Source of the DNA: a virus
IMG/VR virus record: IMGVR_UViG_3300022690_001755
Coordinates: 1 to 32,312 of that record
Reading direction: 5' to 3' (one strand)
Length of the DNA stretch: 32,312 nucleotides
Positions 1 through 8,458 of the stretch are shown in pieces. How positions within the stretch are numbered: position 1 is the stretch's first letter; every line of letters starts with the position of its first letter. The notes beneath the pieces were generated by a model, which saw only the letters and a list, made by a program, of their open reading frames with translations, was not told the DNA's origin and did no database searches. Position numbers and translations under genes: made by a program.

Positions 1-333
1 AGTGATTTTAAAAGCGCTGTGTTTTGGTCTGATATTGATGCAGCCGTAACGGCTACCGGAACAGACCAGAGCGGCGCAGCCGGATTAGCGAATACTTATA
101 ATGTTGTTACCGGTGGAACGGTTACCTCAGACGATGGCGTTAGGCTACCCTCGGCACAAGCAGGTAGGATTGTGATCATAGCGGCTGAATACGGCGATGT
201 TTTAGCGGTTTGGCCCGCTACCGGTGATTCTATTGATGATGCCGGTGCTAACGCGGAAACGGCACAGGCCGATAACAGCCTAGCGTTTTATGTAGCACAA
301 GATGGCACCGTATGGCGTAAACTGGAAAATTAA
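1..333 (+). CDS. Small phage structural protein, 5' end cut by the window
   Basis: The reading frame is open from base 1 to the TAA at 331-333. A GTG at 19 could be a start, but no ribosome binding site is visible before it, so the gene probably begins upstream. The visible 110 residues are rich in Gly, Ala, Thr and Val and end in a compact beta-rich module (GVRLPSAQAGRIVII, then a VWPATGDSIDDAGAN segment, then FYVAQDGTVWRKL). Modules of this type recur in phage virion proteins. It lies 39 bases before the capsid gene, where scaffold, decoration or head-fibre genes usually sit. A capsid decoration or head-associated protein is plausible, but the exact role is not shown. Confidence 0.6.
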   Translation, partial: SDFKSAVFWSDIDAAVTATGTDQSGAAGLANTYNVVTGGTVTSDDGVRLPSAQAGRIVIIAAEYGDVLAVWPATGDSIDDAGANAETAQADNSLAFYVAQDGTVWRKLEN

Positions 334-372
334 TTTTAATTAAGATTTTGATATTTTTAGGAGATTTTAATC

Positions 373-1233
373 ATGGCTTTTGAAACCGAACTATCTAATA
401 TAGCGCATCAAACTGATGTGATCAGTGATGCGATCTCAGCGGCGCTGGTGCAAGCAATTGTAGCACTTCCGTTTGTGGCGGCTGAAGATTTACCGACCGA
501 TACCAATATAAAATTGTTTCGTAAGGATGGGTCTTTAACAGCTGAAGCATTGGCGGAATCAGCGGCGTACGTGTTTTCTAGTAATTCAGAATTCACACAA
601 ACCACAGTTACATCTACCGCACTTAAACAGGTGGTTGTATCAAAGCTTACGGTGGAGGCAGAGCAGTTTAGTTCTATCACCCAAGCAAAAATCATGGAGG
701 AACAAGGCAAAGCAATCGGGCGTTTGCTTGATGATGATATCCTTGCCCTATTTGCTGGATTTTCTACGGCGCAGACGGCATCGTCTACCGCCACGGCAGA
801 GGATCTAGTTCAGGCAGCATTTCTCGTTCGTTCCGGTACGGCGGGTGTGGGGCAGTTACCTCTTATCGGCATTTTGGAATACAAACAGATCGTTGATATC
901 CAGGAACAGATGATAACTACGTCGGCAACACCGTTTAGTTTGGAATCCCAGATAAGTCTTATCATGGGGATTGCACAACCAAGCGGAAGACGCGGGCAAT
1001 TAGCCGGTGTGGAACTTTACGAAACTAATGGTCTATCGGTATCAAGCGGCGATCATCAGGGTTTGGTATTTGACCCGGCGCTTGCAATTGCTGGTATGGT
1101 TAGCCCAAGCGTGAATGTTATGGTGGATTGGCAGGGAAGCGCGGGCTTCTTTAATGAAATCGCGTCATGGGTCTTTAGTGATTTTGTTGAGTGGAATGAT
1201 GAGGCCGGTGCACGGTTCGAATCTGACACGTAG
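373..1233 (+). CDS. Major capsid protein
   Basis: This 286-residue protein is the likely capsid building block. The family call rests on its position between a small structural gene and the connector/tail genes, its strong ribosome binding site (AGGAG at 359-363, 9 bases before the ATG), and sequence features common in HK97-fold capsid proteins. It has an N-terminal helical arm and a central acidic helix with LLDDDILALFAGF near residues 117-130. Its C-terminal half contains a domain with FDPALAIAGM followed by strand-rich VNVMVDWQGSAGFFNEI. It is short for an HK97-type capsid protein, and no cleavable delta domain is obvious. A terminator-like hairpin follows the gene. Its leader nearly matches that of the tail tube gene at 3785, which fits two highly expressed virion genes. 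Confidence 0.8.
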   Translation: MAFETELSNIAHQTDVISDAISAALVQAIVALPFVAAEDLPTDTNIKLFRKDGSLTAEALAESAAYVFSSNSEFTQTTVTSTALKQVVVSKLTVEAEQFSSITQAKIMEEQGKAIGRLLDDDILALFAGFSTAQTASSTATAEDLVQAAFLVRSGTAGVGQLPLIGILEYKQIVDIQEQMITTSATPFSLESQISLIMGIAQPSGRRGQLAGVELYETNGLSVSSGDHQGLVFDPALAIAGMVSPSVNVMVDWQGSAGFFNEIASWVFSDFVEWNDEAGARFESDT

Positions 1234-1275
1234 ACAATATTAGTCTTTCTGACTTACCTTAGAAAAACCAGACAA

Positions 1276-1315
1276 GGGGGTGGTACTTTCCCGGTATCGC
1301 CTCCATTTTTATTTT
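1276..1315 (+). terminator. Rho-independent terminator after the capsid gene
   Basis: GGGGGTGGTACT (1276-1287) pairs with GGTATCGCCTCC (1293-1304), giving about 12 base pairs including G-U pairs around the loop TTCCC. A T-rich tract ATTTTTATTTT (1305-1315) follows. It lies between the capsid gene and the next ATG at 1329. It would partly separate capsid transcription from the downstream connector genes, or stabilise the capsid mRNA 3' end. Confidence 0.75.
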
Positions 1316-1328
1316 GGAAATAATACCA

Positions 1329-1985
1329 ATGACATCTAGAACCGATTACACAAACCTAACGGAAGAAGAGCTTAAACAGTTAAGAATTGAGCATTGGGAA
1401 AAGATAGAGGCGCTGCACAAAGATTTTAGGCAGCCGTATCACCGGGGCCAGAAGATGCCTTTTGTATTATTTGCCAAGATAACAAGGGAGCGTACAAAAA
1501 GGTATCCGGGCGATAAGACCAGCAATGAATACATTAAAAGACCACGGCCCGAACTATTTACACTTAATTGCGGTGGGTCGCACGGGCATCCAGAACGATT
1601 ACAATACTACGCTAATAAAGGTTATGTAGTTTTGGATTGGTGGTTTCCAGAACAAAAAGATTTACCACCCAGACGGGGTATTACAGAATCGGGTTGGGTG
1701 GCCAAGATGCGCGATCCTGATTTTCAGGGGTTTAAAGATTTAGAGCAAAAATGTGAGCAGCTAAAAGGCATTCACAGCGATATCGCCGAAAGGGATAAAG
1801 AAATTGTTGGCCTTAAAGCAAAGCTTGCACAAGCGGAGGCACAATCAAATGGAAGACATCAAGGCGCTGAAGGGGCACCAGAATCAAATCACGGATCGGG
1901 AGAAGAAGCAGTTTCAGGAATCCCTGAACCAAAGAAAAGAGGTCGCCCCCGAAACCCAGAGAGCACAGACCCTAACTCAGGATAA
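1329..1985 (+). CDS. Charged coiled-coil protein with AT-hook-like C-terminus
   Basis: This 218-residue protein was not recognised. The ATG at 1329 is preferred over an in-frame TTG at 1314 because a GGA-type ribosome site lies about 10 bases before it and the TTG overlaps the terminator T-tract. Residues 1-60 are helical and charged. A middle segment contains CGGSHGHPERLQYYANKGY and VVLDWWFPEQKDLPPRRG. Residues of about 140-175 form a Lys/Glu-rich coiled coil. The tail carries KKRGRPRNPE, which resembles an AT-hook (GRP core), so it may touch DNA. It follows the capsid gene and its last 137 bases overlap the next gene in another frame. A head-associated or DNA-contacting role is inference. 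Confidence 0.6.
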   Translation: MTSRTDYTNLTEEELKQLRIEHWEKIEALHKDFRQPYHRGQKMPFVLFAKITRERTKRYPGDKTSNEYIKRPRPELFTLNCGGSHGHPERLQYYANKGYVVLDWWFPEQKDLPPRRGITESGWVAKMRDPDFQGFKDLEQKCEQLKGIHSDIAERDKEIVGLKAKLAQAEAQSNGRHQGAEGAPESNHGSGEEAVSGIPEPKKRGRPRNPESTDPNSG

Positions 1986-2130
1986 GAGATCGCGTAATGC
2001 GATTGATACCATTACCGGGCATATTATCAGTGAGCAACGGGATGCCGGTAATTCTAATGTATCTGAAGACGATGTGCGTAAGTACGTTACCGAACAAGCC
2101 AGAACAGCAGAGAAGAAACAAGGAAGATGA
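1849..2130 (+). CDS. Hypothetical charged protein overlapping the previous gene
   Basis: A 93-residue ORF starts at ATG 1849, preceded by a perfect GGAGG (1835-1839) with 9-base spacing. The first 137 bases lie inside the 1329 gene in a different frame. The protein is very hydrophilic, rich in Gln, Lys, Glu and Arg, and probably helical (for example KKQFQESLNQRKEV and EDDVRKYVTEQARTAEKKQG). It ends in an ATGA junction with the next gene, as expected for a translationally coupled operon. No family was recognised. The good ribosome site and the ATGA junction argue that it is real rather than a shadow. Confidence 0.6.
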   Translation: MEDIKALKGHQNQITDREKKQFQESLNQRKEVAPETQRAQTLTQDKRSRNAIDTITGHIISEQRDAGNSNVSEDDVRKYVTEQARTAEKKQGR

Positions 2131-2324
2131 ACAAAAATAATCGTTGTGGTAATTGTGACTATTTCGAAAAGGCTGGCCCGGTTTGTAAGCGATACCCGCC
2201 AACGTTGATCGATGTTGATGGTGTTGAGCTTTCTAGTTGTTATCCAGAGGTGGCACCGCATAATTGGTGCGGTGAGTGGAAATTAAGAGAAGAATTAAAA
2301 GAGGAAGATGACAACAAAGATTAG
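2127..2324 (+). CDS. Small Cys-rich putative metal-binding protein
   Basis: This 65-residue protein starts at ATG 2127 inside an ATGA overlap, with AGGAAG just upstream. It carries CGNC near residues 7-10, a third Cys in GPVCKRYPP, a fourth in SSCYP and a fifth in NWCGEW, which suggests a small zinc-binding fold. The C-terminus is acidic (KEEDDNKD). The CGNC motif recurs in the frameshifted extension of the tail chaperone (about 5233-5244). Function is unknown; its place among connector genes suggests a virion or assembly role. Confidence 0.6.
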   Translation: MNKNNRCGNCDYFEKAGPVCKRYPPTLIDVDGVELSSCYPEVAPHNWCGEWKLREELKEEDDNKD

Positions 2325-2532
2325 AAATGAACATAGAGCGGCCTGGTTAGACGGTAGGCTACACGATGTGCCTGAATACGTTAGGCCATTACTAGAGGCA
2401 TCTGGCATAAGGCTTGGTTCCGGTATGAATAAACGCACACAGCCGGAAACAGAAAAGGCGCATGTTGCTACAGATGAGGAAGTGGAAGCATGGATGGATA
2501 AGGTAGAGGATAAGGTAGAGGATAAAGAATAA
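2308..2532 (+). CDS. Small hypothetical protein with tandem acidic repeat
   Basis: This 74-residue protein starts at ATG 2308 after an AGAGGAAG ribosome site and overlaps the previous gene by 17 bases. The N-terminus (RAAWLDGRLHDVPEYVRPLL) is mixed; the C-terminus is acidic and ends in a short repeat DKVEDKVEDKE. It stops in TAATG shared with the connector gene. No family was recognised. It may be a small assembly or head-tail accessory protein. Confidence 0.55.
   Translation: MTTKIRNEHRAAWLDGRLHDVPEYVRPLLEASGIRLGSGMNKRTQPETEKAHVATDEEVEAWMDKVEDKVEDKE
2497..2529 (+). repeat. Tandem 12-base repeat inside a coding region
   Basis: GATAAGGTAGAG occurs twice in a row (2497-2508, 2509-2520), followed by a partial third unit GATAAAGAA. 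It encodes the acidic DKVE repeat at the end of the 74-residue protein. Unit number could vary by slippage. Confidence 0.8.
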
Positions 2533-3275
2533 TGCCGCACCCATTTGGTAGAGCCATTATATATGATTTCTTTGTTCTAGATACAGATGACAGAGAAAGC
2601 TATTTTGATATGTCAGGCGTTACAGATGCGCCTAGTATCTTTGTATATGATAGACGACCCACTAGAGCGGAGGGCGCGGTAGGCGGTGGTACAGGGTTAC
2701 TTCAAACCATTATCGTGTGGGCCGATATTACAAACGGTAAACGGTTTACCATAGCCGCAATAGTAGATCCCGATCCAGATGCATCAATTGATAGGGTTCC
2801 ACATTTCCTAGCGGTTAATACCCCGTTAGTAAATGGCGGGCAAGTACAGCTTTTTATTCGTGAGCTCCCGCTGCAGCGGGCGCAAGCGCATCACAAACTT
2901 GTGGAGGTGTTAAATTCAGACCTCGAAGAAGTATTCCCCACTATAGATGCTAACTTTTCCACTGTGCAACAAGACAATGCGATTTCTTTTGCCAGAGAGC
3001 GGGCGATTCAAATTCTAGATTCTAACGGTTTTATATGGGCGTCTATTTGGCGACCAGACCGATTAAAAATTGCACTTGTTTATAAATCGTTGGCGCTTCT
3101 TATGATTTCCAATATGAGCGATGTTGGCGATGAATGGGAAAGGCGGTTTGAGGAATATGACGAGATTTACAACAGTACTTTAAATGCCATTAAGATTGAA
3201 TATGATAGAGATCAAGACGGCTCACCGGAAAGTGAACCACAGGTAAAAGGTAGCTTTCTTAGGATCGCCAGGTAA
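2532..3275 (+). CDS. Head-tail connector/adaptor protein
   Basis: A 247-residue protein between the capsid and tail tube genes, starting in TAATG overlap with the previous stop. The N-terminal half is strand-rich. Residues 115-220 are helical (RAQAHHKLVEVLNSDLEEVFP, then FARERAIQILDSN, IALVYKSLALLMISN, and GDEWERRFEEYDEIYNSTL), resembling the helical bundle of connector or adaptor proteins that sit under the portal. The family assignment rests on gene order and this helical layout, so it is inference. The next gene overlaps in TAATG, which implies coupled translation. Confidence 0.55.
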   Translation: MPHPFGRAIIYDFFVLDTDDRESYFDMSGVTDAPSIFVYDRRPTRAEGAVGGGTGLLQTIIVWADITNGKRFTIAAIVDPDPDASIDRVPHFLAVNTPLVNGGQVQLFIRELPLQRAQAHHKLVEVLNSDLEEVFPTIDANFSTVQQDNAISFARERAIQILDSNGFIWASIWRPDRLKIALVYKSLALLMISNMSDVGDEWERRFEEYDEIYNSTLNAIKIEYDRDQDGSPESEPQVKGSFLRIAR

Positions 3276-3748
3276 TGAGTACAGCGGCGGCAGTTAGGGC
3301 GGCGTGGGATGCTAACGTTTGGACAGACGTAACTATCACAAGTATCACACCACAGATTTATGATTATGATGCACGTGCCATAGCTGAAGAATCATCGCAG
3401 CACTTAGCGCTACTAAAGTTTGATCAGCGCTTTAATTTCATCACATATGACATAAGAAGGGCGCAACAATTTAATGTCATAAAGCCGCAAGTAGGGTTTA
3501 CCTATCCGGTAGAGATTCAAGTGGTACGTGAGGCGCTACTTGATGGCACCGGATTTGTAGAGGCGATAGATACGTTTGAGACTATATTTACTCTTGTTAC
3601 AGGCACTCTTGGCCTTGATTGGGCTGGTACCGTGCAAGGCTTTGAATTTCAAGATGGCCCACCGTCAATCACGGCCTCATCCATTGATGGTAAGCCGGTA
3701 TGGGAGGCGCTCTACACCTACGAAGGATTTAAGCAAACAACTTTTTAA
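3275..3748 (+). CDS. Probable tail terminator or neck protein
   Basis: A 157-residue protein just before the tail tube gene, where siphophages usually encode tail terminator or completion proteins. It starts with ATG in a TAATG overlap. It begins with a short helix (AAAVRAAWDANVW) and then alternates strands and helices (FNFITYDIRRAQQF, FTYPVEIQVVREALLDGTGF, FETIFTLVTGTLG), a pattern compatible with the small alpha/beta terminator fold. No motif decides between tail terminator and head completion protein. Confidence 0.5.
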   Translation: MSTAAAVRAAWDANVWTDVTITSITPQIYDYDARAIAEESSQHLALLKFDQRFNFITYDIRRAQQFNVIKPQVGFTYPVEIQVVREALLDGTGFVEAIDTFETIFTLVTGTLGLDWAGTVQGFEFQDGPPSITASSIDGKPVWEALYTYEGFKQTTF

Positions 3749-3784
3749 GATTTCAAACTAATTTCTAAATAGGAGATTTCAATC

Positions 3785-4849
3785 ATGGTAGCTAGAACCG
3801 GAGCCGGTACAATTGCCGGATATCAAATAAACCCCGCCGCAACTGTATTCGGAACAGCAATAGCGCTTGGTGTCGATGACAGATTAGCGGCAAGAATTAC
3901 AAACACCACATCGGTAACAGACAATAGAGCAAGCCCCGTTGGTACCGGTGCTGGTATGGATACTGACGCAGCGCTTGGTAATATTTCGCCTTCTGCAACA
4001 CTCGAAATGGAGGGCGGTTACGAGAACGGCATGGATCAAGTGATGGCTCAATATTTCGGCATTGCTACGGCGGCAGTGGAACAAACGGGCGGTCAGGGTG
4101 ATTTTCTTCACCGATTTACTACCAACACTACTTTTAATGCTAACTTTGGTACGCTGGCATATGAAACCAGTTCAACCACTACGATTGAATTTCCATCGGC
4201 GGCAACTACCACCATCACTGTAACGCTCTCTGATATTGCTAATTTTCTTACCTTTGGTGCGGATATTTTAGGTAATAAACAAGAGCTTAGTACGGGGATA
4301 AATGATAACGCTCAATTAGCCACTACCACGATTGCTGATACAGAGAAAATCATAGTGGGCTTTGATGATGCGTTTCTTTTAAATGATGAAACCGATATTG
4401 CCCTAGTAAATCCTACAGATTGTTTGGCGATTACAGACCTGAGCTTTAGTTACACTAAACCTCAAGAGTTTGTAGGTGAGATTAAGTGTACTGCTGGTAA
4501 CGGTGAGCCAATCGCTACCGATCTCATTGTGGGCACACTGTCAGTAACACTAAAGCAATTAGACGATCACACGTTCTACGATTTACATGAGGCGGAAACC
4601 ACATCTAAGATGTTACTAGAGATTCAGGGTACACAGATCAGTGGTAGCGGCCTCAATAAAACGTTCAGGCTTTACATTCCAAAGGCTAAATTGATTCAAA
4701 ATCCTGAATACAACGTTATTGAGACGGGCATTAATCCGCACGTACTTAACTTCGATCTCTTGGCGGCGGCGGCAACACCGGCGGGCATGTTTGATACGCT
4801 GCCTCATGTTGAGTTTATTAATCAGCGCACGACCGACTATATAACTTAA
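3785..4849 (+). CDS. Major tail tube protein
   Basis: A 354-residue protein that very likely forms the tail tube. It follows the terminator-type gene, precedes the G/GT chaperones, and has a strong leader (AGGAG 3771-3775, ATG 3785) nearly identical to that of the capsid gene. The protein is beta-rich with many Thr, Ala, Asn and Gly residues. It has repeated strand segments such as TTTITVTLSDIANF, IIVGFDDAFLLND, LIVGTLSVTLKQLDDHTFYD and RLYIPKAKLIQNPEY, and an ending LNFDLLAAAATPAG, as in tube proteins with an appended domain. Position and expression signal are the main evidence. Confidence 0.75.
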   Translation: MVARTGAGTIAGYQINPAATVFGTAIALGVDDRLAARITNTTSVTDNRASPVGTGAGMDTDAALGNISPSATLEMEGGYENGMDQVMAQYFGIATAAVEQTGGQGDFLHRFTTNTTFNANFGTLAYETSSTTTIEFPSAATTTITVTLSDIANFLTFGADILGNKQELSTGINDNAQLATTTIADTEKIIVGFDDAFLLNDETDIALVNPTDCLAITDLSFSYTKPQEFVGEIKCTAGNGEPIATDLIVGTLSVTLKQLDDHTFYDLHEAETTSKMLLEIQGTQISGSGLNKTFRLYIPKAKLIQNPEYNVIETGINPHVLNFDLLAAAATPAGMFDTLPHVEFINQRTTDYIT

Positions 4850-4865
4850 CAACATTAGGAATTAA

Positions 4866-5207
4866 ATGGATATTGAGACTACTAAATATGTCGTTGAATA
4901 CGGAGACGCAAAATTTGTATTCAAGATGGGCGACTACCGCGATTTAATGATGATCATAAAAGCGCAAAAGGGCGGCGCGGGTGAGCTTATGGAATATTTT
5001 GAATCCAGGTGTATTGCGATAGAAAATCTCAATATTGATGGCAAACCGGCAACAGTAGAAGACATCTTGGATTTACCGCGTCCAGTGGTGGAGACAATTT
5101 GTAACGCTTGGGTTACTCAAACGGCGGCGGCGTTTGATATTAACATGGAGTCGGAGTCAAAAAACGACGTACCAGGAGAATCACAACTAGGCTTGAATGG
5201 CTCTTAA
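4866..5207 (+). CDS. Tail assembly chaperone, short (G-type) product
   Basis: This 113-residue protein is the unshifted product of a G/GT-type chaperone pair that, in other siphophages, binds the tape measure and recruits tube subunits. It starts at ATG 4866 and contains YVVEYGDAKFVFKMGDYRDLM and a helical C-terminal half with EDILDLPRPVVETI. A slippery heptamer at 5159-5165 lies near its end, and the downstream -1 frame stays open to 5560. The layout before a long tape measure gene is diagnostic. Confidence 0.8.
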   Translation: MDIETTKYVVEYGDAKFVFKMGDYRDLMMIIKAQKGGAGELMEYFESRCIAIENLNIDGKPATVEDILDLPRPVVETICNAWVTQTAAAFDINMESESKNDVPGESQLGLNGS

Positions 5208-5560
5208 TAAAAGATAAAAAACTTCATTGCGGTAACTGCGCTTGGGTATTGCAAGAAACGGGGGAACACCCGCCTTGCTTAACTGAACGCGGTTGCCCAA
5301 TCGGTGAAGATATAGCCGCCGATGTTGAGATCAATCATATCTGTAATGCTTTTATTAAAAAAAAGCAGTTTGATTCTCTTGGTACCTACCCAGAATTCGC
5401 AAAGCAAATAATGGATAAAACCGGGCTAACCGATGAGGGGCCAGAATTAATTTTAGCTATGGAAGCGGTATATTTTGATTACGTGAAAGTAGAGCGTAAA
5501 AAGAAAGAGTTACAACATAAAGCAATGGCACATCATAATAAAAAGAGTAGAAGGCGTTAA
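4866..5560 (+). CDS. Tail assembly chaperone, long (GT-type) -1 frameshift product
   Basis: Reading A AAA AAC at 5159-5165 with a -1 shift gives 100 codons in the first frame, then 131 residues in the -1 frame, about 231 in total. After the slip the protein continues RRTRRITTRLEWLLIKDK, then HCGNCAWVL with further Cys residues (HPPCLTERGCP), then a helical region (NAFIKKKQFDSLGTYPEF) and a basic end KKSRRR. The -1 frame has no good start of its own (only a TTG at 5249), which supports expression only by frameshift. In this family the long form is made at low level and contacts the tape measure and tube subunits. The Cys cluster may bind zinc. Confidence 0.75.
5159..5165 (+). promoter_or_regulatory. 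Programmed -1 ribosomal frameshift site
   Basis: The heptamer A AAA AAC lies exactly in the zero frame as (tc)A AAA AAC and matches the X XXY YYZ rule. Both tRNAs can re-pair after a one-base backward slip. It is 42 bases before the end of the short chaperone frame, and the -1 frame is open from here to 5560. Confidence 0.85.
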
Positions 5561-8458
5561 ATGGTAGCGGGCGGCGATAAAGAAATAAATATTAAGGTGG
5601 TGGTTGATGCCCAAGGTGCTGTTAAGGTTTTTAATGATCTTGGGGAAGAGATTGATAAGACCGGCAAGAAAACAGAAAAGGCCGATTCATCTTTTGGTAA
5701 GCTTGGTGCGGCCATTGTAACACTTAATCAGGGCGTACAATTATTAGGCTCTGCGTTTAGAACCGTTACCGGGCTTGCCGGTACTTTATTTAGTTCACTA
5801 GAAGAGGCTGGAAGAATTGAAGGGCTTACTACCTCTTTTGATAATCTTCAAGAATCTGTTGGCAACTTTGCAGATGAAACGTTAGCGGGCTTAAGAACAG
5901 CTACTCAGGGATTAGTATCCGATCTCGATTTAATTCAACAGGCAAACCAAGCTGTATTACTTGGATTACCAACGGAAGGCTTTGACGATCTAGCAGCGGC
6001 AGCGGTTAAGCTAGGTGCGGCAACGGGTCGTACTGCCACGGAAGCCCTTTCGGATCTTGTTACCGGCTTGGGTAGATCGTCGGCGTTAATTCTTGATAAC
6101 TTGGGCATTATCGTTAAGGCGTCAGAGGCGCAAACAGCGTTTGCAGATTCTATAGGCGTTACAGTAGATGCGCTTACTGAAGAGCAAAAAGCACAAGCGT
6201 TTAGATTCTTAGCAATTGAGAAAATACAAGAGGCTAATGAGAGATTAGCAGATGTAGAAATTACAGCGGCCAGGGCAGCTACTCAAGTTACCGTAGCGGT
6301 AGAGAATCAAACGAGTGCATTTCTACAGGCGTTTTCCGGTAGTGAGACGCTAGGCGGATCGTTAAGTGATTTAGCCGACACTATCGCCGGTATTGATATA
6401 GAGCAATTTGCGGCTGATGTCGCAGGGCTCACGGCGATTTTTATTGATCTTGCAAATATCACATTACCCTTTGTAATAAGGCAATTCGAGGCGTTTAACG
6501 ATGGGCTTAGTGTTGTTGCGGTAATTGTCAGTGATTTGGCAGATAAAAGATTTCCTAATCTCGCAAGGGCACAAGATGTTGTAGCAAAAAGTAAAGTATT
6601 TGAATCATTAGAGCGAGGATCGGAAAGGGCGCGAAAATCGTTTGACAAATTAAATAAAATTTTAGAGCAAACGGGAAAGGAAACAAGCGTAAGCAGTAAG
6701 ATAGTTGAACAAGCCGAAAAGGCGTTTGACAAATTATCACAAACAGTTGAAGCCGGAACGGCTGATCAAGAGTTGTTTAATATTGCACTCGAAGTATTCG
6801 GGCCATTATTAGATGACTTAAAAGATAAATCATCGGATGCCGCTGGTGCGTTTGGTGTTTTAGCCAAGGAGATAAAAAAGACTACCGATGAAGCGGGCAA
6901 GAAAAAGGCAATTGATGAACTAGCAAAATCTCTAGAAGAGATTGACAAAATTATAGACCGGCTAACGGGTGTTGATGGGGTAGATGATCTTACTCAGATA
7001 TTCGGGCAGTTAAAAGTACAGCTTGATGCCGGTATAATTACAAATGAGCAATTCAGAGAAAGCATAAAAAATTTAATCATACCGCTATCTGACACGGCAG
7101 AGAATGCAAAGTTAGCAACAGACGCGCTAAGAGGAATACCCGGTGCGATAAGTGATATTAATAAGACCGGCGTAGATAGCGATCTTTTTACTGGCATATC
7201 TGAGGGTATCGGTCAAGCTATTGGCCAGGGATTAAAAGACGCATTCGGCGCTTTATTTGCTGGTGATTTTAATAGAGATGTTCTCACCGATTTAGGTGGT
7301 GAACTTGGTAGTATTGTTGGCGCTAGTTTCGGTGAAAAGTTAGGGGAACAATTAGGAGAGAAGTTTAGTGCGCAGTTAGGTGATACGTTCGGTGATGTTC
7401 TAGGGCCTATTGGGGAAGCACTAGGATCGGAATTAGGCAGCTTTGTTGGCGAACAGATTGTAGGCGGCATAGTGGGTGCGTTTGGCGGCGGTGAAGATCC
7501 AGGGAAATTATCAAGAGAGGCGTTAGACGATTTCTTTGATGATCTCTTAGATCCGGCCAGATTAAAACTTGTCATTGATGGCAATCTTCAAGAGATAGAA
7601 TCTTTTCTAGTAAACGAAGTAGGTAAGTTTGGTGTAGAGGGCGCACAACCCTTTGAGGGGTTTTTTGAGAATTTAGACTTAGGTACGGCGCAAGGCATCG
7701 CGGCGTTTGAGGGGTTCGCGGGTGTGGGTAGAGCGTTTGCAGATATCCTAAGAGAAATAGGGATAGCCGGTGAACAAGTAGGCGGCATACTCGCTAATAA
7801 TTTGGGCGGTTCGCTAAACAATTTACAACTACTCTTACAAGCTACGGGCGTATCACTAGAGAGTTTAAAAGAAGCAATTAACGAAGCGTTTTTAGCTGGG
7901 ACCATATCAGCAAAAGAATTTCTCTCTTCTCAGCGGGGAATTGAAAATGTATTTAAACAGGGTATTCCAGATGGAATTGGGCTTGTAAATAAAGCATTTG
8001 AAAATCTTGTTTCCGGTGGTATAGCGTCTGGAAGATTAGCGCTTGATGCCCTTGGGGATTTGGCGGTAGAGGCAATTGAAAAGGGATTACCAAGCCTTGA
8101 AGCCCTGCAGCAATCTTTAATTGAGGCGGGCTTTGATGTTGATGATGTTACAAATCTTTTTGAACAACTAGGCGCTCAAGGAATTAAATCACTAGAGGAT
8201 TTAAAAACTATCGGGCTTGAACAAACTGCCGCTGTGATATCCGCGCTGGAGGATTTAGGATTTGCGTTTGAAGATCCAATAGAAAAAGCCGAAGATTTAA
8301 AAGAAACATTAGACGCTATCACTGACAAGGAAGTGGATATTACTTTTAATTTCCGGTCTAACTTTGATGCTAATACTCAAACTGCAGTTAATAATGATAT
8401 GTTTGAGGCATCCGGTTCTGATAACCCCCCTAGAGACACGCAAGGCTTAGAGCAGTGA
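5561..8458 (+). CDS. Tape measure protein
   Basis: A 965-residue protein, the longest in the window, starting directly after the GT stop. It sets tail length; at the usual 0.15 nm per residue this suggests a tail near 145 nm. The N-terminus is INIKVVVDAQGAVKVFNDLG followed by long helical coiled-coil stretches. Residues of about 550-645 form a Gly/Ala-rich amphipathic segment with repeats like GEKLGEQLGEKF, typical of the membrane-active part of tape measures. No peptidase or lysozyme domain was seen. It ends in a GTGA overlap with the next tail gene. Confidence 0.85.
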   Translation: MVAGGDKEINIKVVVDAQGAVKVFNDLGEEIDKTGKKTEKADSSFGKLGAAIVTLNQGVQLLGSAFRTVTGLAGTLFSSLEEAGRIEGLTTSFDNLQESVGNFADETLAGLRTATQGLVSDLDLIQQANQAVLLGLPTEGFDDLAAAAVKLGAATGRTATEALSDLVTGLGRSSALILDNLGIIVKASEAQTAFADSIGVTVDALTEEQKAQAFRFLAIEKIQEANERLADVEITAARAATQVTVAVENQTSAFLQAFSGSETLGGSLSDLADTIAGIDIEQFAADVAGLTAIFIDLANITLPFVIRQFEAFNDGLSVVAVIVSDLADKRFPNLARAQDVVAKSKVFESLERGSERARKSFDKLNKILEQTGKETSVSSKIVEQAEKAFDKLSQTVEAGTADQELFNIALEVFGPLLDDLKDKSSDAAGAFGVLAKEIKKTTDEAGKKKAIDELAKSLEEIDKIIDRLTGVDGVDDLTQIFGQLKVQLDAGIITNEQFRESIKNLIIPLSDTAENAKLATDALRGIPGAISDINKTGVDSDLFTGISEGIGQAIGQGLKDAFGALFAGDFNRDVLTDLGGELGSIVGASFGEKLGEQLGEKFSAQLGDTFGDVLGPIGEALGSELGSFVGEQIVGGIVGAFGGGEDPGKLSREALDDFFDDLLDPARLKLVIDGNLQEIESFLVNEVGKFGVEGAQPFEGFFENLDLGTAQGIAAFEGFAGVGRAFADILREIGIAGEQVGGILANNLGGSLNNLQLLLQATGVSLESLKEAINEAFLAGTISAKEFLSSQRGIENVFKQGIPDGIGLVNKAFENLVSGGIASGRLALDALGDLAVEAIEKGLPSLEALQQSLIEAGFDVDDVTNLFEQLGAQGIKSLEDLKTIGLEQTAAVISALEDLGFAFEDPIEKAEDLKETLDAITDKEVDITFNFRSNFDANTQTAVNNDMFEASGSDNPPRDTQGLEQ

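Noticed and set aside
7213-7584. Long minus-strand ORF over the tape measure gene
   Set aside because: Pro/Ser-rich translation complementary to Gly-rich tape measure codons; no start signal.
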